Assembly: GCA_020724365.1 (NCBI GenBank)
Contig: DYHD01000013.1
Span: forward strand, 1-39,808
Length of the DNA stretch: 39,808 nucleotides
Direction of reading: 5' to 3'
Origin: Thermodesulfovibrio yellowstonii
GTDB lineage: Bacteria > Nitrospirota > Thermodesulfovibrionia > Thermodesulfovibrionales > Dissulfurispiraceae
In this document: positions 18,726-26,466 of the stretch, in pieces
Position numbering within the stretch: the first letter of the stretch is position 1
Layout of the letters: every line of letters begins with the position of its first letter
Made by a program: the position numbers and the translations under genes
Notes under the pieces: model-generated
The model's database searches: none
What the model was told of the DNA's origin: nothing
Seen by the model: the letters and a program-made list of their open reading frames with translations, nothing else

Positions 18726-18743
18726 TGTCTTTATATAAAGACA
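18726..18743. promoter_or_regulatory. 18-bp perfect palindrome upstream of the phosphoesterase
   Basis: TGTCTTTATATAAAGACA is its own reverse complement over 18 bases. It lies 33 bases upstream of the GTG start, in the expected promoter interval, so it may be an operator. No regulator can be assigned. Confidence 0.35.
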
Positions 18744-18783
18744 GAATCGGCTCTCTCCTGTCAAGATAAGGGCTTATCCCAAA

Positions 18784-18938
18784 AAGGATTTCAAACACAT
18801 TGATTATCTGTCATTTCGAACACCCAAAGGGTGTGAGAAATCTTTCTTGGAAAACAGCAGGACTTGTCCCGAATGAAGAGGTTCGGAATGACAGAATGAG
18901 GGACTCGAAATGACACTAAAGAATCGCTCAATTTAGGT
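18784..18938. repeat. Chimeric repeat: family A body joined to a family B end
   Basis: Bases 18784-18915 match the family A interior (CACATTGATTATCTGTCA, TTCGAACACCC, GGACTCGAAATGACA). They are followed at 18919-18938 by AAGAATCGCTCAATTTAGG, the terminal sequence of family B. No matching left B terminus is seen upstream. This, with the element at 19077-19220, fills the roughly 590-base gap between the phosphoesterase and the winged-helix regulator. The stretch 18939-19076 is AT-rich and I see nothing else in it. Confidence 0.65.
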
Positions 18939-19076
18939 TTATATTCATTATTAGTAAACAATCGCTTACATTTTGTAACTTTTAATTTTATTTTAGAACT
19001 TTCTTAACGCAAATCATCAATTAATAAATACGCTTATAAAATGTTCTATTTGAAAATCACAACACAAATTTATTTT

Positions 19077-19220
19077 ACCCCAATTGAGCGATTCTTGCTT
19101 GATAAGACGCTTACTAAACCATGCTCGGACAGGTGAGACGGCTGTCCGAGCATTTTACCTTTTAGGACAGGCGAGACACCTGTCCTACCGGCTTTGTTAT
19201 AAGAATCGCTCAATTGGGGT
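19077..19220. repeat. Family B element with perfect 20-bp terminal inverted repeats
   Basis: The ends ACCCCAATTGAGCGATTCTT (19077-19096) and its exact reverse complement (19201-19220) bound a 144-bp element. Inside are two further hairpins. One is ATGCTCGGACA/TGTCCGAGCAT (19121-19153). The other is TAGGACAGG/CCTGTCCTA (19163-19187). It ends 24 bases before the promoter of the next gene. Confidence 0.85.
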
Positions 19221-19244
19221 TTTAAAAATATTTTTTATTTTTTG

Positions 19245-19273
19245 TTGACAAATATTATATAATTGTTTATAAT
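19245..19273 (+). promoter_or_regulatory. Consensus sigma-70 promoter of the winged-helix gene
   Basis: TTGACA (19245-19250) and TATAAT (19268-19273) match consensus exactly with a 17-base spacer. The start codon at 19293 lies about 20 bases after the -10 box, so the leader would be very short. Confidence 0.8.
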
Positions 19274-19282
19274 TTAACAATT
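19261..19282. promoter_or_regulatory. Candidate operator over the -10 box
   Basis: AATTGTT (19261-19267) and AACAATT (19276-19282) flank the -10 hexamer as a 7-bp inverted repeat with an 8-base centre. A repressor dimer bound here would block the promoter. Autoregulation by the downstream winged-helix protein is a guess. Confidence 0.45.
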
Positions 19283-19292
19283 AGGAGTGAAC

Positions 19293-19841
19293 ATGTTAAA
19301 AACTCTTTTTTCTTCTTCAACCAGAGCTGATGTTCTATCTCTGCTCTTAAATAATCCTGATGAGAGATTTTATATCAGACAAATAGCCGGGATGCTTAAA
19401 AAAAATCCTTCTGGAATAAAAAGGGAACTCGATAGATTAGAAGAAATGGAACTTGTAACCAGTGAGAAAGTTGCAAATTTGAAATATTTTCATGCTAATA
19501 AACAATCGGCGCTCTTTTCGGAATTAAAAAATCTTATATCTAAATCAATGGGACTTACAGGTGCTTTGAAAAATCTCTTCAAGACAAATTCGATTAGAGC
19601 GGCATTTATTTACGGTCCATATGTCGATGATGAAGATTCAGAAACTGTTGACCTATATATTATAGGTTCATCAACTCCAGCAGTATTAATAGGCTTGCAA
19701 GATATAGAAAAGAAATTCAATAAATCTATTAACTGTACATTCATTGACGATGCGGAATTCAAGCTCAGAAAAAAAACAGATGCAATTTTAAATCGGTTAT
19801 TGCAAGGAAAAAGAATTAATCTTCTCGGAAGATTAAGATAA
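19293..19841 (+). CDS. Winged-helix regulator with degenerate nucleotidyltransferase-like domain
   Basis: The product (about 182 residues) starts at ATG 19293 with TTAGGAGT upstream; a GTG at 19287 overlaps that site. Residues 1-75 form an ArsR-like winged helix (RADVLSLLLNNPDERFYIRQIAG, then SGIKRELDRLEEMELV). The second half has the layout of a minimal nucleotidyltransferase (AFIYGPYVDDEDSETVDLYIIGS). The usual GS...DSDxD catalytic pattern has become GPYVDDEDSETVDL, so transferase activity is doubtful. Domain pairs of this kind occur in archaeal and bacterial regulators. It has a strong promoter and a possible operator. Confidence 0.75.
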   Translation: MLKTLFSSSTRADVLSLLLNNPDERFYIRQIAGMLKKNPSGIKRELDRLEEMELVTSEKVANLKYFHANKQSALFSELKNLISKSMGLTGALKNLFKTNSIRAAFIYGPYVDDEDSETVDLYIIGSSTPAVLIGLQDIEKKFNKSINCTFIDDAEFKLRKKTDAILNRLLQGKRINLLGRLR

Positions 19842-19985
19842 TTCTAAACATTAAAAAGCAGATTAAAACAAGCTTTTTCATAGCCCTGTCTATTTAGAAT
19901 GAAAAGTGATTGATGTGGTTAACTCTATAATACATATTGAATGAAGGGCATAAATCTAATTTTATAAAGAGAGGAGGTGAAAAAG

Positions 19986-20066
19986 ATGGCAGCAACAAAA
20001 AAGGCTCCAGCTAAGAAGGCAGCTACGAAGACTACTACTAAAAAAGCGACTACGAAGAAAAAATAA
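19986..20066 (+). CDS. 26-residue Lys/Ala/Thr-rich histone-H1-like peptide
   Basis: This short frame runs from ATG 19986 to TAA 20064-20066. It encodes 26 residues composed almost only of Lys, Ala and Thr plus one Pro, with KKAPAKKAATK as the core. A near-perfect ribosome-binding site (GAGGAGGTG, 19971-19979) lies at optimal spacing and a TATAAT (19926-19931) sits upstream. A hairpin terminator follows. The composition resembles the C-terminal tail of histone H1 and bacterial H1-like proteins, which bind DNA non-specifically. It is small enough that it could instead be a chance frame, but the flanking signals favour a real gene. Confidence 0.6.
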   Translation: MAATKKAPAKKAATKTTTKKATTKKK

Positions 20067-20097
20067 GCACATTCAAGCAGAAGCTCAAAAAATAAAA

Positions 20098-20155
20098 AGG
20101 GAATATCTGAATATAGTTGGTTTTTTACTAAAAAATTCAGGATATTCCTTTTTTA
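20098..20155. terminator. Bidirectional intrinsic terminator
   Basis: GGGAATATCTGAAT (from 20099) and ATTCAGGATATTCC (20135-20148) form a stem of 13-14 bp with one bulge. A run of T follows on the plus strand, and A-rich sequence ahead of it serves the minus strand. It sits between the convergent H1-like frame and lpxC. Confidence 0.8.
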
Positions 20156-21052
20156 TTATGAGCTTAAAGCGCTGATGACAAGGTTATCGGTCTCAGATAA
20201 AATAGGCTCAGAGGTGATTGTGAATGAATCAGGAGTGGAAAGCAGTTTTTTGAGAAAATTAATATTTGCAGTATGACCAGCTTTTTCAAGTATAATATGC
20301 CCTTCAATAGGATATCCTGCCAATAGAAAATCACCCATTGAATCGAGTATCTTATGCCTTACAAACTCGTCAGAAAACCTAAGCCCCTCAGGATTTATAA
20401 TACCATCATCCCCTATAACTATTGCGTTTTCAAGGGATCCTCCTTTTGCAAGACCGTTTTTTCTCAATCTCTCTACATCCTTTAAAAAACCGAATGTTCT
20501 TGCTGGAGCAATCTCAGTAACAAAACTTCTTTCATTGATTTCAATGGTAAGCTCCTGTTGGCTTAGCACCCTATGGTTGAACTTTATATAATATGATATG
20601 CAATATCCATTATGGGGAAGGGCTATTATCCTTGAGTGGGCATCCTCATAAACAAGTGGTCTTCTAATTTTGATGCAAGGCTTACTTTTATTTTGTTTAA
20701 TTATACCAGCTTCAAGTATCATACCTGTGAGGATGGTTGCACTGCCATCCAGAATAGGTATTTCAGTCCCTTCTACATTTATGAGCAAATTATCAATACC
20801 AAGCCCGGCAATCGCTGCCAGGAGGTGTTCAATAGTTCTTACCTTGACATCATCAATCTTAATTGTTGTTGCAAAGGATGTCTCGGCAACGGTAAAGACA
20901 TCTGCTTTAATTGGAAAATTTCCCTTTGACCCATAAAAAACAATACCAGTATCTACAGGAGCTGGGCTTATCACGACAGATGCATGAGTTCCTGTATGGA
21001 GACCTTTTCCTTCAAAATAAATTTCTTTAGCAATTGTTCTTTGGAGTCGCAT
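20156..21052 (-). CDS. lpxC: UDP-3-O-acyl-N-acetylglucosamine deacetylase
   Basis: LpxC is the zinc deacetylase that commits UDP-GlcNAc to lipid A synthesis, so the organism is expected to have an LPS outer membrane. The 298-residue protein shows the N-terminal KEIYFEGKGLHTG. The zinc motif TIEHLLAA has His near 78, and EIPILDGSA follows. The second zinc site reads RHKILDSMGD, and HTANINF lies near the C terminus. Length is normal. The ATG has no strong ribosome-binding site. It follows tldD with a gap of about 100 bases on the same strand order. Confidence 0.96.
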   Translation of the reverse strand: MRLQRTIAKEIYFEGKGLHTGTHASVVISPAPVDTGIVFYGSKGNFPIKADVFTVAETSFATTIKIDDVKVRTIEHLLAAIAGLGIDNLLINVEGTEIPILDGSATILTGMILEAGIIKQNKSKPCIKIRRPLVYEDAHSRIIALPHNGYCISYYIKFNHRVLSQQELTIEINERSFVTEIAPARTFGFLKDVERLRKNGLAKGGSLENAIVIGDDGIINPEGLRFSDEFVRHKILDSMGDFLLAGYPIEGHIILEKAGHTANINFLKKLLSTPDSFTITSEPILSETDNLVISALSS

Positions 21053-21159
21053 CAGATAGATAAGAGCAATTAATATGCCAAATTCAAATATTGAATATTG
21101 AAGAAATATATATTATAAAGATGTAGATTAATTTCAAAATTGTGTAATAATTAACACAC

Positions 21160-22545
21160 CTATTTAACTTCGCCGCCTACTACCATTTCAGGAATTCTTA
21201 GTGTAGGCATAGCATCTGATACAGGCACTCCCTGAGCATCCTTACCGCAAGTGCCAATAGAAAAACCGAGGTCAGATGCAACCATATCAATTGACATTAG
21301 AGTTTCAGGTCCGTTGCCTATAAGGGTTGCCCCCCGGACTGCATCACCAATAGTCCCATTATCAATCAAATATCCTTCTTGAACTTCGAAAACAAAATCG
21401 CCTGTTATAGTATTTACTTGCCCGCCTCCCATTTTTTTGACAAATAAACCTCTATGCACAGAACTTATTACCTCATCAGGTGCTAAATTACCTGAGGCAA
21501 TATATGTATTTGTCATACGAGGCATCGGTTTATGTTCATAAGACTGCCTCCTGCCATTGCCAGTAGAAGATGTTCTATCAACCATCGCTGTATATATATC
21601 ATACATATATCCCAGTAAAACCCCATCTTTAACAAGCATATTCATATTAGCAGGGCTTCCTTCGTCGTCAAAACTATAAGAACCCCTTTTTGATGGAATT
21701 GTTCCATCATCAATGACTGAAATTATAGAAGAAGCAACCTTTTGACCTAATTTACCTGAGTAAACTGAGAGACCCTGTTGGGCGAGATCTGCCTCCAGAC
21801 CATGTCCTATCGCTTCGTGTATCATGGTTCCACCTGCTTTTGAAGAGATGATTACAGGCATACGACCGGCAGGAGCTCTTTTGGCTGAAAGCATCATAAC
21901 TGACCTCCTGGCAGCTTTAAGAGCGATTTCCTGAAGTGAAGCTGTCTCAAACAGTTCGAATCCTATAAGCCCGCCAACAGATTCATACCCTGTCTGGATA
22001 TTTTCACCGTCAAATGCTATTACCTGGACAATGCCAGTTGTATAAACCCTTTCATCCTCTGCAAAAACATCATTAGAATTAAAGATAGCGATTTTTTGAA
22101 TAGAATCTCTATATATTACATTAACCTGTTTAATCTTATCATCGAATTTTCGGACATTGTCATTAGCTTCTTTTACCTGTTTTATCTTCAAGGATATAGG
22201 CACCATATCAGGCTGTTTTTTAATTGTATAGGCAGTATGCGGATATCTTTTTTTAAGATTAATCACAGAGTCTGATAAAATATCTTTTGCAATTTTACTT
22301 ATAGTGTCTGCAATATTAATCAATGCATTTTCTGAAAAGTCGTTACTATATGCGAATGCAGTTAAGCCTTTATATATAAGTCTGATGCCTGCGCCAGAAT
22401 CAGAGCCTATTATTACTTTTTCTATCTTATTGTCCTCGAGTTGAATGGTCGTGGTCTGCCTATTTTCGCAGAAAATATCCGCAAAATCACCCCCTTTTGA
22501 TAAGGCTTTCTTTAAGATCTTTGATGCCAGTTCAGGCGATATCAT
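21160..22545 (-). CDS. tldD: TldD-family metalloprotease subunit
   Basis: TldD is the catalytic half of the TldD/TldE zinc protease, which trims peptides such as microcins and unfolded tails. The 461-residue protein has the HExxxH zinc site in MIHEAIGHGLEAD near residue 243. It also has a C-terminal GG-rich segment (GGGQVNTITGDFVFEV) and FSIGTCGKDAQGVPVSDAMPTLRI with the family's typical ending. Length is normal. GGGAGG precedes ATG 22545. The usual partner tldE/pmbA is not in the window, so it must be elsewhere or absent. Confidence 0.94.
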   Translation of the reverse strand: MISPELASKILKKALSKGGDFADIFCENRQTTTIQLEDNKIEKVIIGSDSGAGIRLIYKGLTAFAYSNDFSENALINIADTISKIAKDILSDSVINLKKRYPHTAYTIKKQPDMVPISLKIKQVKEANDNVRKFDDKIKQVNVIYRDSIQKIAIFNSNDVFAEDERVYTTGIVQVIAFDGENIQTGYESVGGLIGFELFETASLQEIALKAARRSVMMLSAKRAPAGRMPVIISSKAGGTMIHEAIGHGLEADLAQQGLSVYSGKLGQKVASSIISVIDDGTIPSKRGSYSFDDEGSPANMNMLVKDGVLLGYMYDIYTAMVDRTSSTGNGRRQSYEHKPMPRMTNTYIASGNLAPDEVISSVHRGLFVKKMGGGQVNTITGDFVFEVQEGYLIDNGTIGDAVRGATLIGNGPETLMSIDMVASDLGFSIGTCGKDAQGVPVSDAMPTLRIPEMVVGGEVK

Positions 22546-22750
22546 CTAATCAACCTCCCATAATACCAAAATATTTGCAAAAAGTTTGTTAGCACAATTT
22601 ATGAAAAGTAAATATTATTCTAACAGAAACCCTATGATTCATGCCGATAAGGTGTTAATCAATACAGTTTTTTAGTTTAAGATGACAGCAGGGATAATTA
22701 AAATGTAATATATATAATCTAAATTATTCCAATAAAATATAAAGGCTTTA

Positions 22751-23650
22751 ATGGAAATCAAATCATATCTAAAAGAAAAAAAACAGCAGGTAGATAGATT
22801 TATTGATAATTATTTCTCTATTGCTTCAATTAAACCTGATATACTCAAAGATTCAATGGTTTATTCGCTGCAGGCAGGCGGCAAAAGAATAAGACCAATC
22901 CTTTGCATTGCAGCATATGAAGCATGTAGCAGTGAGATGTCGCAAGATATTATCCCTTTTGCATCTGCTTTGGAATTTATTCATACCTATTCATTAATCC
23001 ATGATGACTTGCCTTCAATGGACAATGATGACCTTAGAAGGGGTAAGCCTACAAACCACAAGCTTTTCGGTGAAGCAATCGCAATTCTTGCAGGGGATGC
23101 CCTTTTGACAGAGGCATTTTATCTGCTCTCTACTTATCCAATTAAGGAAAGACTGAATGTTTCTCCAAGTTCAATCTTGAGAATCATATCTGAAGTCGCC
23201 CACGAGGTCGGAGCCTATGGCATGATAAGTGGGCAGGCTCAGGATATCTTATCTGAAGCCTCAGAGCCTGATGATGAAACTCTCTCATTTATACATCTTA
23301 AAAAAACAGCAGCATTCATAACTGTATCTGTTAAAATCGGGGGTATCCTTGCTGATTGCAGTTCTGATAAATTAAACAGCCTTACAAAATATGGAGAAAA
23401 TATTGGGCTTGGATTTCAGATTATAGATGACATACTTGATATAGAAGGTAATACACAAGAGCTTGGGAAAACCACTGGTTCTGATAACAGAAAAAATAAA
23501 ATGACCTTTCCAAGGTTATATGGTCTTGAAAGATCAAAGGAAAAAGCACAAGAAGTTATAAGAAACGCTATTGAATCTTTGAACGATTTTGATTCAAGGG
23601 CTAATCATTTAAGAGAAATCGCTTCATATCTGATTAGCAGGAAAAGTTGA
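22751..23650 (+). CDS. ispA: Polyprenyl (farnesyl/geranyl) diphosphate synthase
   Basis: The enzyme condenses isopentenyl diphosphate with allylic diphosphates to make C15 or similar prenyl chains. The 299-residue protein has AGGKRIRP, the first Asp-rich motif IHDDLPSMDNDDLRRGKP near 83-100, GMISGQAQDI, and the second Asp-rich motif GFQIIDDILD near 221-230. Length and motif layout fit IspA-type short-chain synthases. It is followed 26 bases later by dxs, a common pairing in the non-mevalonate pathway. Confidence 0.93.
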   Translation: MEIKSYLKEKKQQVDRFIDNYFSIASIKPDILKDSMVYSLQAGGKRIRPILCIAAYEACSSEMSQDIIPFASALEFIHTYSLIHDDLPSMDNDDLRRGKPTNHKLFGEAIAILAGDALLTEAFYLLSTYPIKERLNVSPSSILRIISEVAHEVGAYGMISGQAQDILSEASEPDDETLSFIHLKKTAAFITVSVKIGGILADCSSDKLNSLTKYGENIGLGFQIIDDILDIEGNTQELGKTTGSDNRKNKMTFPRLYGLERSKEKAQEVIRNAIESLNDFDSRANHLREIASYLISRKS

Positions 23651-23676
23651 AAGAAACTTAAAATGTGGTCTAAAAA

Positions 23677-25602
23677 ATGTTGATAGAAGAAATAAGCTCT
23701 CCAGAAAAACTTAAATCCTTAAAAACTGAACAGTTAAAGAAGCTGGCTGAAGAAATGCGAGATATTATAATTCAGAGAGTCTCAATCAATGGAGGTCATC
23801 TCGCATCTAATCTTGGCGTAGTAGAGTTGACCATATCGCTACATTATGTTTTCGATTCTCCTTGGGACAAAATTATTTGGGATGTTGGACACCAATCATA
23901 TCCTCATAAGTTATTGACTGGCAGATACAATGACTTTCATACTTTAAGAAAATTTGGAGGCATATCTGGTTTCCCAAGGATATCGGAGAGTCCTCACGAT
24001 GCCTTTGGCACAGGGCATAGCTCCACCTCAATATCTGCTGCAGCTGGAATAATCGAGGCTCGGGATTTAAAGAAGGAAAAATTCAATGTGATTGCTGTCA
24101 TAGGCGATGGGGCTCTTACATCAGGACTTGCATTTGAAGGGTTGAACTATACTGGGCATGTGAAAAAAAATCTTATAGTTATCCTGAATGATAATGAGAT
24201 GTCAATTTCGCATAATGTCGGGGCTCTCTCTAATTATCTTAACAGAATTCTAACAGGCTCTTTTTTCAAAAGATTCAAAAGAGACACCAAAGCTCTAATA
24301 GAAGGGATTCCGAAGATTGGTGAGTCAGTTGCAAAGATCGCAGAGAAAGCCGAAGGGAGTATTAAGGGATTTTTTCTTCCGGGAGGATTATTCGAGGATT
24401 TGGGGTTCAATTATATTGGCCCTATTGATGGGCATGACATCTCTTTATTAATTGATACACTCAAAAATCTAAAGAGCAGTCATGAACCTGTTTTAGTTCA
24501 TATCGTTACAAAAAAGGGTAAAGGATATAAATATTCTGAACTTGACCCCTGTATATATCATGGAATTGGGCCTTTTAAGGTTGAAACAGGTATAAGTGAA
24601 AACTCAAAGGAGATTTCCATCACTAATACTGAACTGACTAATGTTAATATCTCATACAGCGAATTATTTGGCAAGACACTGGCTGAACTTGCTTTGAATG
24701 ATAAAAGTGTTGTTGCCATAACCGCAGCTATGAAGGAAGGGACAGGTCTATCGGTTTTTGCTGAGAAGTTCCCCGATAGGTTCTATGATGTAGGGATAGC
24801 CGAACCTCATGCTGTAACCTTTGCCGCAGGTCTTGCAAGTCAAGGGATAAAACCCGTTGTGGCTATATATTCTTCTTTTATTCAAAGGGCTTACGACCAG
24901 ATTATCCATGATGTCTGTCTTCAAAAATTGCCGGTCATATTCGCAATTGATAGAGGTGGCATTGTAGGAGAAGATGGAGCAACCCATCAGGGATTATTCG
25001 ATCTATCTTTTCTGAGAAACATACCTAATCTGGTAATCATGTCTCCAAAAGATGGAAATGAGATGATAGAGATGTTGAACTTTGCCCTTCAGCACAAAGG
25101 ACCTATCGCTTTGAGATATCCGAGGGGCAATGTATGCTGGAAGTTTAACGCCAAACAAAGCTATAAAATCAAACTTGGCAAGGCAGAGATTATTAGTGAA
25201 GGCAACCAAGCTGCAATCATAGCTATCGGTAATGCAGTATATCCATCTTTTATGGCTGCCAAAAGACTTGCGGAGAATTCTATAGATATAACAGTTGTAA
25301 ATGCTCGTTTCGTCAAACCGATAGATGAAGACTTAATTTTTTCGCTTTCAAAACAGATTAAAAGATTTATCACCGTTGAAGAAAATATGCTCGTAGGTGG
25401 TTTTGGTTCAGCAGTGCTTGAGGCAATAAGCCGTGCTGGCATATCGGATGTTTTAGTAAAAAGAATAGGGGTAGATGATGTCTTTGTTGAACATGGCTCA
25501 CAACGCACCCTCAGAATGAATTTCGGGCTCGATGAAAACGGTATATATAATAATATTATCAACTTTTTAATGGATAAAAATGTTAAACTTATAAGTGATT
25601 GA
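23677..25602 (+). CDS. dxs: 1-deoxy-D-xylulose-5-phosphate synthase
   Basis: DXS joins pyruvate and glyceraldehyde-3-phosphate with thiamine diphosphate, the first step of the MEP isoprenoid pathway and also a supplier for thiamine and pyridoxal. The 641-residue protein has DVGHQSYPHKLLTGR, the ThDP motif GDGALTSGLAFEGLN near 144, NDNEMSIS, and the transketolase segment DRGGIVGEDGATHQG, followed by a C-terminal domain (GSQRTLR.. near the end). Length is normal. ATG 23677 has no strong Shine-Dalgarno. Confidence 0.97.
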   Translation: MLIEEISSPEKLKSLKTEQLKKLAEEMRDIIIQRVSINGGHLASNLGVVELTISLHYVFDSPWDKIIWDVGHQSYPHKLLTGRYNDFHTLRKFGGISGFPRISESPHDAFGTGHSSTSISAAAGIIEARDLKKEKFNVIAVIGDGALTSGLAFEGLNYTGHVKKNLIVILNDNEMSISHNVGALSNYLNRILTGSFFKRFKRDTKALIEGIPKIGESVAKIAEKAEGSIKGFFLPGGLFEDLGFNYIGPIDGHDISLLIDTLKNLKSSHEPVLVHIVTKKGKGYKYSELDPCIYHGIGPFKVETGISENSKEISITNTELTNVNISYSELFGKTLAELALNDKSVVAITAAMKEGTGLSVFAEKFPDRFYDVGIAEPHAVTFAAGLASQGIKPVVAIYSSFIQRAYDQIIHDVCLQKLPVIFAIDRGGIVGEDGATHQGLFDLSFLRNIPNLVIMSPKDGNEMIEMLNFALQHKGPIALRYPRGNVCWKFNAKQSYKIKLGKAEIISEGNQAAIIAIGNAVYPSFMAAKRLAENSIDITVVNARFVKPIDEDLIFSLSKQIKRFITVEENMLVGGFGSAVLEAISRAGISDVLVKRIGVDDVFVEHGSQRTLRMNFGLDENGIYNNIINFLMDKNVKLISD

Positions 25603-25633
25603 CCTAATGCTCTATTTATGTTAAAAAAGCTCT

Positions 25634-26466
25634 ATGTGGGAATATACAGATAAACTAAAAGATTTTTTTCTTAATCCAAAAAATGTCGGAGAGATTGAGA
25701 ACCCCGATGCAGTCGGCGAAGTCGGCAATATCGTTTGTGGCGATGCCCTAAAGTTAACCCTCCTTATTGACAAAGAAAGCGAAAGAATAACAGATGCAAA
25801 ATTCCAGACTTTCGGGTGTGCCTCTGCCATTGCAAGTTCATCTGCTCTCACGGAATTGATCAAAGGTAAAACGCTTAATGAAGCATTGAATCTGACTAAT
25901 AAAGATATAGCGGACTTCTTAGGCGGACTTCCAAGGGAAAAGATGCACTGCTCTGTTATGGGCAAGGAGGCTTTAGATGCTGCTATTGCCAATTATAGAG
26001 GACAACAGAAACCTGCGGAAGCCGAAGAAAAGATAATATGCAAATGTTTTGATGTCTCCGAAGAAAAAATAAGAAAAGTAGCATTAGAAAACCACCTTAC
26101 AACAGTAGAGGAAATAACTGATTATACAAAGGCAGGAGGCGGCTGTGGTGCTTGCATTCCAGATATAGAAGCCTTGCTCAAAACAATCTGGTCTGTTAAG
26201 GCTATGCCAAAAGCCCCGGTAGCTCTAAAAAAACTGACTAATCTGCAAAAAATTGCGATGATCCAAGACATTATCGAAAAAGATATAAGACCAAGACTAC
26301 AAGCAGACGGTGGTGATCTAGAACTGATTGATATAGAAGGCAATAAGTAACTATCTCTCTAAGGGCTTTGTGTGTCAGTTGCCCAATGTCTGATGTAACT
26401 ATAAAGGCAATTGAGGATAAACTTAAAGAACTCGTCAGTTCTGATATTACAGTTGAGGCTTTATGA
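25634..26466 (+). CDS. nifU: NifU-type Fe-S scaffold protein, frameshifted near the C terminus
   Basis: NifU builds Fe-S clusters supplied with sulfur by NifS. The N-terminal IscU-like domain (NPKNVGEIENPDAVGEVG, FGCASAIASSSALTE, KMHCSVMG) is followed by a central [2Fe-2S] domain (CKCFDVSEE and GGGCGACIPD). The C-terminal Nfu domain begins at about residue 205 (IRPRLQADGGDLELIDIEGN). The frame then stops at TAA 26348-26350. One base to the side the reading continues VTISLRALCVSCPMSDVTIKAI to a TGA that overlaps the nifS ATG. An absent G near 26347 explains this. Joined, the protein would be about 278 residues, normal for NifU. Whether the shift is real or a sequence error cannot be told here. 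Confidence 0.85.
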
